Source: Taenia hydatigena (taxonomy: Eukaryota > Platyhelminthes > Cestoda > Cyclophyllidea > Taeniidae). Taken from it: a stretch of DNA of 64,000 bases. The notes under the pieces are model-generated. The model saw nothing but the letters and a program-made list of their open reading frames with translations. It did not search any database and was not told the origin of the DNA. Both the position numbers and the translations under genes were made by a program. Positions 57,182-64,000 of the stretch are shown here, in pieces (within the stretch, counting starts at the first letter, position 1; every line of letters starts with the position of its first letter). The stretch is from NCBI GenBank assembly GCA_036345935.2, contig JADWOT020000002.1, positions 12,713,905 to 12,777,904 of the forward strand, given 5' to 3'.

Positions 57182-60100
57182 ACTTTGGACAAATATACAA
57201 GCAAACAATTGGCAGTAGTAACAACATCATAATGAGTGCGCGACTTCGATCTGCATGTGGTGGATCGTGCAGTCTGCGTAGCCGTAAATGATATAATTTG
57301 GAGAAAAAATGTCGTGATTCATACCACGTGATGTGAGGACTCGAGGTCACAGCGCGTCGTGTTGATGCGTCACATCGCTATGCCGATTGGCGCCATCGGA
57401 TTGGTCGACACTGACAAAATAGGGGTGTCCCGTAGGTCCTCACGTCTATATATGCAGTTGCATATGGTCGCAACGGCTGAGGTGATGCCAGTGCAGTGGG
57501 TGTGATCTGTGCTGTGGTCGTGCCGTTGGTCCATTTGTGCGTGTGCAATCAAGGTGTGAATGCGACGCTGGTCCGTGGACGAACAGAACTACAGGTAGCA
57601 CCCAACACCTCCACCCACCAACTCGGAGTTGGAATGCACCCATCTCTGTGTTGTCGCGAACAGCAATGCAGGCCACATTCTCACAACGTCCACCTCTTCA
57701 TCGATTGTCCTGTGGAGCGACGAGTGATGGAAGCCAGTGGAAGGAAAGTGGATTGATGTGCTCTCACACGCATGGGTGTGAGTGCTGTGGGATGTGGCTA
57801 CAAAATCAATGCAGTGTGCGTGAAGGGGACAAGTGACAAGTGCATAATAGTGCGTCCGTTGAATGTTTTGCTGAGTAGTATCGACTGCAAGTGTGTGTCG
57901 ATGGATGTGTTTTCGTCGTTGTTATCGCCACCGTTCCTATTTTGGTGTGATTCGCATGAACAAATGCGGACTTGCTTTAATAGTTGGCATTCGTCATTGC
58001 TGTGCGCCGCACTAGAACATGAATTCATATTATTTGGCTCTGGACGTCTACAGGATGTTTCAATCTCGCTGTGCAAATAATGCTTGCAATAATTTGGTGG
58101 AGCTTGCGTAAGTGGTACTTGGGGCTGTCTCATCCGTGTATTCTGAACATCTCACTTTGCTTAAATAAAATTCGCTGTCACATTAACCGTCTGTTTTTGT
58201 GGAGAGGAGTGGACAGATCAGTTGATGGGTTTGCAGGTACGTGAGTAAGAAATCAGGGAGTTTTGACTGCGTGTGGATAGGAGGTGTCATGTTAGTGGTT
58301 TTGGGCTGTTATGCTTGGCTTCATGGTTAGGCTTCCAGTGTTTAATGTGCAGCAGCAATGGTGCTGTCGCGGCGGCCTCCGTTGACCAGCTGATCTGGTT
58401 GCTCAACTGTTACGCCTCTCCTTTCTGTGTTTATCTGGTAATGAGTTAGGAGGGGAAGAGTGGGATCATACCACGATTGTTTGAGCTTGCGCTATCGATG
58501 CATTTGACATGCTTCTCGTCCATAGTATCTTCTGCTATGAACAAGAGCAGAAGTGTAGGCGCACAATAAGGGAAGGATGTTTAGAGAGTGAGATGTATCG
58601 TCTATGTTGAAGGGTGGAAGCACGACACAGTTGTTAAGTGCACTGGGGCTAAATAGGGGCGTGTAGTGCATAACTAGTACACAAAATCCAAGTTGCGTTT
58701 GAGAGCACCGATGTAGGTTACCAGGTGAAATGCATTAGAGGAGTAGTGAACTTGACAACTGATCAATCACTACTTGTGCCATGTACCCAGTTCCCACTTC
58801 ATTCCTCTGATGACTTTTCTCAACCAAATAACTTGCTTTCATTTGAATCACTCCACAGTTATTTTCTGGTCAGGGGTGATTGCAGAACTGCGAAGACTCG
58901 ACTACCTCACCAACCAAGTGCTGCATGTGATGCTGGACTACAGAAGGCCAGTGAATGTGGATCCTCATTTCGAGTTAAACTAACTGATTACTACGTATAC
59001 TGGTTTGCTAATTAAATAAGTGAGGGGTGAAGTTACTTTTGTGGCAGGAAGTTTCCAGTAGATGGTGTAGTGGATGGAATGGCTCATTTGTTGTGTGCTT
59101 CTCTGTTCATTGCGTTGGCGAGAAGGGCGGTGCTCTGTCTGGCGATTTGAATTGGTTCATCAAGTGTGGTGGGAATGTTTTGTGTGCATCTTAATCTATT
59201 TTAAACGATATGCGTGTGGGCATCGAAGGCGGTATCATGAATAACAATGCAATACATATTTTGTGCTGTAATTGAAAGACTTGTTGCTGAATGCAAAGTG
59301 GGATTTGGTGAAAAGATGTAGCTAAAGGATGCCCCGAATCAATCAAATGTGCAAAGTGGTAGTCACCGACATAAAACGGCAACCAAATGCAATAGTACTA
59401 GCATAATTTGCGAGATCTTAAAATCTGCAGAGTTAGGCATCAGAAGCCATCACACCAACCATCTCCGTCTGCCTCTCGCCAACTCTCGTGACACGCACTC
59501 GTTTTGACCACGCCGGTATAGTGGGACGGCGGCGTGCAACGAATGCATTAGACATGTGCATGGAAAGGCTTTACTATCACATCGACGGCACACGAGTACT
59601 TCTGCGCGCACAGACGTTGAGGTTCTCGCCACAAATATGATAAGCCTTCCTTCATGCCGGTAGAGCTCAGAACGACATGGAAGGATAATAGCTGAATTCC
59701 ACTGAGAAATCAGAAATTGCTTTTACAGTGATTTTTAACTGGTACTTCTTTGTAGACATGTCAAATAAATTTGGAGTAATTTACAGTGGTATCAACAATG
59801 ACCTGCTTTGTTTAACCACAACATTAAACGCTGTACGCACTTCATCACCTCGAATCCAGTTGAGACAGGTGATTTGCAATTCAGAGTGGATAGATGGAGC
59901 TGTTGGATGTGATCAGCGCTGGCGTTCATTCTCGGAGCTGGACCTTACCACAGTTGCTGCCTCTTGAGTCGACCACAAACCATTTCACACACACACACAC
60001 ACACGCCAAACAGGCCAAACCTAGACCACTGGTCACATACGCTTCCGGACATACGGTCATGCAAACATCTGCAGCTCTCCGCCAAAATGCACCAATTAGG

Positions 60101-62325
60101 TACCACAAAAGGGATACCATTGTGACTTCATCATCACATCACCCTTTTCCAGATTAGCCACATGCAGTGACGCATACTAATTCGCTCATTCATATTGGGC
60201 TAAAAATATTACCACTCTCATATTCACTGGGCATCAATAAAGGGGGCCTTTAATGCAGTACTCAATCTGGCTCTGATATTGGCTGAGTTCTTTGTAGGAA
60301 ACGCAGACTAATGTGTTAAAATTTGAGTAGCCATTTGTTACAAGCTGGATAGCCTATGGGCGCGACTGACCCGAATCCGTTCCATCCCCAGCCGTTTGGG
60401 CTGACGAAAAGGCCACCTTACGGATGGCTCTGATGCCCGACGCAAGTGCATCACCGCACTCACATCTCATGCATACATGCGACTGGCCAATGGACACTGG
60501 CCCTGAGGCACCTGGTCAGCTCAGTCAAGCCTGTCTACTAGTAGCTGCTTGGTTGCGAGCTTACGATTGGTGGTAGTGAGCGTAAAATTCAGCTAACGCA
60601 GTGTTCCATGAAACGGTAAGGCATAACTGAGCGTGCAAACACATAAAGTGGCGTGCTAGAATTGCCGTCCTTCCAAACGATAGCACAAAATGTACCTTTT
60701 GCTGCATGCGATGTGGGCTTGCTGGCCAAAGCGCATATGCTAATACGGTAGAATTTGGTAAAATACACGATAGATTCGGCTTTCTTTGAAATCAATGTCA
60801 TGATTTTCTTTGTAGAATATGTGCTGTGTTTCAAATGGTGGGTTTGTTTCATTAATCTCTTCGCGCGTTGTTATGCTGTCTCTTTGGGATGACATGAAGA
60901 AGCCGAGTCGATTCAGGTCCACGTAGGCGACTCCAAGGAAGGTGCCTTCTCGTTCAGGGTTTGCTCTGTCCCTCTACCCTCCAGGTTGGAGAGTCTGCGA
61001 TACCGCGTGTCTGATGTGCTGCAGTTGGGAAGAATGATGATCACCTCGAGGGTCAGCAATGTGCGAGGTTCGGTGCGTGTGCATTTTGGTTGGTTGGTGG
61101 TTCTCGCACTTCATTGCAAACAAAAGAAAGTACCTAGCTGCACAGTTTATCTGTCAGTGCAGCGACTCTGAGCACTGATCCTGCCTCATTTCTCACTGTT
61201 TCGCCTTCACCACCACCTTCACACACAATAATGCAGAGTTTGAGTGCGTCTCTTTCGTTATCGGCTAGTGTTGAGATGTTTTGCGGCGTATGGTAAGATA
61301 GATTGCATAGACTTTACAGCCAAATGTTAAGCAAACGCCTTTTGATCCTTTTGGACGTGATATATGCTGTCGTGCCCTCCTCTACCTCCATTTACAACCT
61401 TTAGGGTCAACATGATGTGTTGCAGCAGATGCATCTGCCAGTATGGGAAACGCATGCGAAATGGGGCAACTAAATGAGGATCAAATTGTATCACCTAGCT
61501 GAGGGTTGGTTAGCTTCGCCCAGTTGCGAAACTGGTACCATCAGATCACTTGTTATCCAAAGCGTGCATTCGAACATGCGTGTGCAGCCTTGTATCTCGT
61601 CGTTGTGAGCACCGTCCTAGCACCCATCTTGGAGTTCTTTTCTATAGTTTGCACGTTCACCCACTCTAATTTTGTATCCCATTCGTAGTGTACTTTGATT
61701 TTGCCGCATTTGTTATACTGCATCGTAATTGCTTATGTAAGAAGTTGGTTTTGCTGCCCAGGCAGTGTGTTGATGAGACGAATTCTTTCATCAAGGCCTC
61801 CTTCCTGGCAAAACAGACTGGATTCCTTCATCGTCATACGCCTCTTATTTGGCACACATGATTGTCGGTGAGCAGTTTTGACAATCAGTACTGCTAAGCA
61901 TTGTCACATGCATATCGATGCATTAAAATATGGGGACGTGTTCTCACTGCTGTGTAAGGTGATAAAGGTATGAAATGTGGGCCTTTAGTGGAATCGAATG
62001 CCAACATGCATGCATATGGAAATGAATGCATGAAGTTCTGTTTGAATCAGGCGACATATAGAAATGCACGAGTGCATGAATATTGTTGCAGTGAGGTCGT
62101 CTGCATAATTATGCATGCAAGAACGAAGGTTGGAGGCGGAGAATTCGCAATGAGCAAGACGTTGCGTCCCAGCATACCGGTTTAAAGTATTGAGGAGCGC
62201 AAAGGCACACGTGACTGTAGATGACTTTGGCTTAGACCAAAAGTGCATGCAATTCGTTTACCTAAAATAAGCTATTAAACATATGTGCAGGCAAAAGCAC
62301 ATTGTGATGGCAGCGTTATTCTAGT
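57182..62325 (-). repeat. right arm of the 5.1-kb inverted repeat
   Basis: Reverse-complement partner of 49,262-54,405. Every open frame of the left arm reappears here inverted with coordinates summing to 111,587, and translations agree except for one Trp/Arg change from the substitution at 59,515. The plus-strand frame 57,496-57,756 is the one with the Cys/His motif noted for the left arm. Edges are diverged as on the left: by 62,309-62,325 matches are interspersed with mismatches. Confidence 0.95.
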
Positions 62326-64000
62326 AGCCAAATAAATTAGATGCATGCAGGAAGGGTGGTAGCGTTGCGTTGCGTTGAATTGGGATTACCTTCACGAAGT
62401 GTTTTTTAGAATGATGCTTAAAGAAGTCTATTTTTTGTGTTTCTTCTCTCGGCACATTCGTCATGACTTGAAGAAATTCGGTCTCAGAGGGACAGCGTTA
62501 AGCTTGCTCTCCACTGCAGTTTCAGAAAAGACTTTCCGAAGTGATTATTGTATTATCCATTTCCAATCGAGTCTTTTAACTCCCAAAAGCTAAGGTTTTA
62601 TCATTTCACCAATGCAAATGGATGGAGTTTCCATAATTTCAAAACTGAAGGAGGGAACTGGACATTTCAGCCTAACGGTAACCTGCTGGAGTTTTGTCTT
62701 CGACCAAAATATAACAATCATGTGTGACTCACACGAATATTTTCCTTTCACGATTCCCTCTGAGATCATTAATAAACCGCCTTTTGCTCAGTTCCACCCT
62801 CCTTTGCAATAAAATACCGCATTAGCTGGACTTGGTGTGCACTACTACCCATCCTAGTTGGTAAACAGGCTTGACTAAGCTGACCAAGTGTCTCAGGCCC
62901 AGTGTCCATTGGCCAGCCGCAAGGCACACGCACTCATACATGCATGCATGTTATTTGAGCGTAGTGACCACACTTGCGTTAATCATCAGAGCCGTTAGCC
63001 CAGGTCACCTTATTGCCAGCCTACCCGGCTGTTGACGGAACGGAGGACTCCTCAGCAGTGTAGAGTTTAGTCATGGGAGAGGAATCCTTAAATTGGTAAT
63101 TACAAGAGGGAAAGCAGATATTTTTGTCATGTTTACTGTGGGAACAGAAGCGGATCTCCCAGGGTTGGCGGCTGCAGAAATCGAGGGAGCGTTCCCATAG
63201 AGAGCAGCCAACCCTTCCTCTTCTACCCAAAAATGAACCTCTCCAGGGTATTTGTCAACGCATACATAAATGTATTATGGGGCATGTTTGACGACCGTGG
63301 GTTTCATGTCAGTAGCCAATGGCGTGTAATTAGGTATATAACAATGCCAATAACTTAGGGAAGCCCTTAAACCGCCATTTCGACCTAATCCAAAGGACGG
63401 AAATCATGTTACCGCATTTGATGGGACGGGTAAAATTGACAGACCTTGTTTCGCAGGTGATGCAGATAATGCCAGCATCAATTGAAACATCGGGTTTATA
63501 GTGCGCACAAACGGAGGCAAAAACGGACACTCGTGGCTCCGATTGAAGCGACCCTCTATTCAAAAATCTGGTTCCTTATGGGATTCCGATGTCAAGGGAG
63601 ACGAACGCACAAACACTCACGGCTTGTATGGGGATGATGAATGAGGATATTTAATCCTTACTATGGAGGCCATCAATTTTCACTTTCCGCTAATCACTTG
63701 AGAATCGTAGCACAGCCTTTGGCAAAACAAGTAGAACAGACTTGCCTTGCTTCAAATCTGGTGCATTGACTTCACATATTGGCTGCGGTGACCAACACAT
63801 TGATTCCAAAGCGATACTGCCAGGCTGTTTTGGTCTCAGGTGAGTAAAGGCATGAAAACTGCTCAAGGAGGGTTGAAAAATTTCCTGCCATCTGTCCTTG
63901 AGACTCCCATTCGATGATGCAGTCAGTAATGCGACTGCTGGTTTTAGCTAGTGGTTTCCATTATCATTATTGCTGAAAAGGATAAAGTTTTGTGTTCACC
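62326..64000. other. no recognisable gene; one arm-related segment
   Basis: Short frames at 62,375-62,593, 62,612-62,812, 63,021-63,230 and 63,330-63,563 lack domains and splice support. A run of GCGTT units (GTAGCGTTGCGTTGCGTTG) lies at about 62,359. Only the repeat at 62,820-63,050 is interpretable. Confidence 0.45.
62820..63050 (+). repeat. diverged relative of arm segment 50,990-51,235
   Basis: AACAGGCTTGACTAAGCTGA, AGTGTCCATTGGCCAG, CATCAGAGCC and CGGCTG(T/G)(T/G)GA(C/T)GGAACGGA follow the same order as 50,990-51,235 and lie in the same orientation as the left arm. It lies about 500 bp beyond the right arm. Identity is about 70% by eye. Confidence 0.6.

Noticed and set aside
49339..62248. 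About thirty mirrored open frames of 60-111 codons in the two arms
   Set aside because: They occur in all frames of both strands, have no domains beyond the weak Cys/His motif, and reappear only because the arms are inverted copies.

Overview
The window looks like animal nuclear DNA with low gene density. Most of it holds no long reading frame. The protein-coding traces are short exons bounded by GT/AG splice sites, and several are broken. The recognisable proteins are a WDR48-type WD40 repeat protein, a puromycin-sensitive aminopeptidase (M1) N-terminus, a fibronectin-III domain followed by a Ser/Thr-rich tail with a GPI-type end, and an intron-containing tRNA-Tyr. All are metazoan in style. 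Small introns, moderate GC and an FN3 plus mucin-like GPI surface protein would suit a parasitic flatworm, probably a tapeworm. That assignment is inference and no sequence here proves it.

Layout. 1-2.5 kb holds a partly deleted duplication around a conserved open exon starting MDPIYC (minus strand). A diverged third copy of that unit lies at 48.97-49.26 kb on the plus strand. 5.05-5.14 kb is a tRNA-Tyr(GTA) gene with a 12-nt intron. 7.3-8.6 kb is a dispersed repeat (R1) followed directly by a decayed but still intron-bearing WDR48 pseudogene. R1 recurs inverted at 13.7-14.3 kb with a partial copy beside it. 16.4-18.2 kb carries a diverged direct repeat pair. 23.3-28.3 kb carries three copies of another dispersed repeat (R2). 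28.5-30.1 kb (minus) is a three-exon FN3/mucin-like gene with a premature stop and a one-base deletion. 37.8-40.2 kb has the best coding-like exons on both strands, function unrecognised. 45.5-46.2 kb has two head-to-head copies of an aminopeptidase first exon separated by only about 130 bp. 48.7-48.97 kb is a 53-bp minisatellite.

The most striking object is a very large inverted repeat. Arms of about 5.1 kb (about 49,262-54,405 and 57,182-62,325) mirror each other around position 55,793.5 with no net length difference. I found one substitution in the inner 5 kb, and the (GT)n tract has the same length in both arms. At both arm edges the identity falls abruptly to roughly 65-75%. The 2.8-kb spacer and the DNA just outside the right arm carry diverged relatives of arm segments, so the arms are built partly from a repeat family.

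I see no operon or cooperating gene set. The window reads as a repeat- and pseudogene-rich region in which pieces of housekeeping and surface-protein genes were duplicated with their introns, inverted and left to decay, while one inverted duplication stayed almost identical or formed very recently. The large inverted repeat and the aminopeptidase inverted pair are the items most worth following up, because transcripts across either could form long double-stranded RNA.
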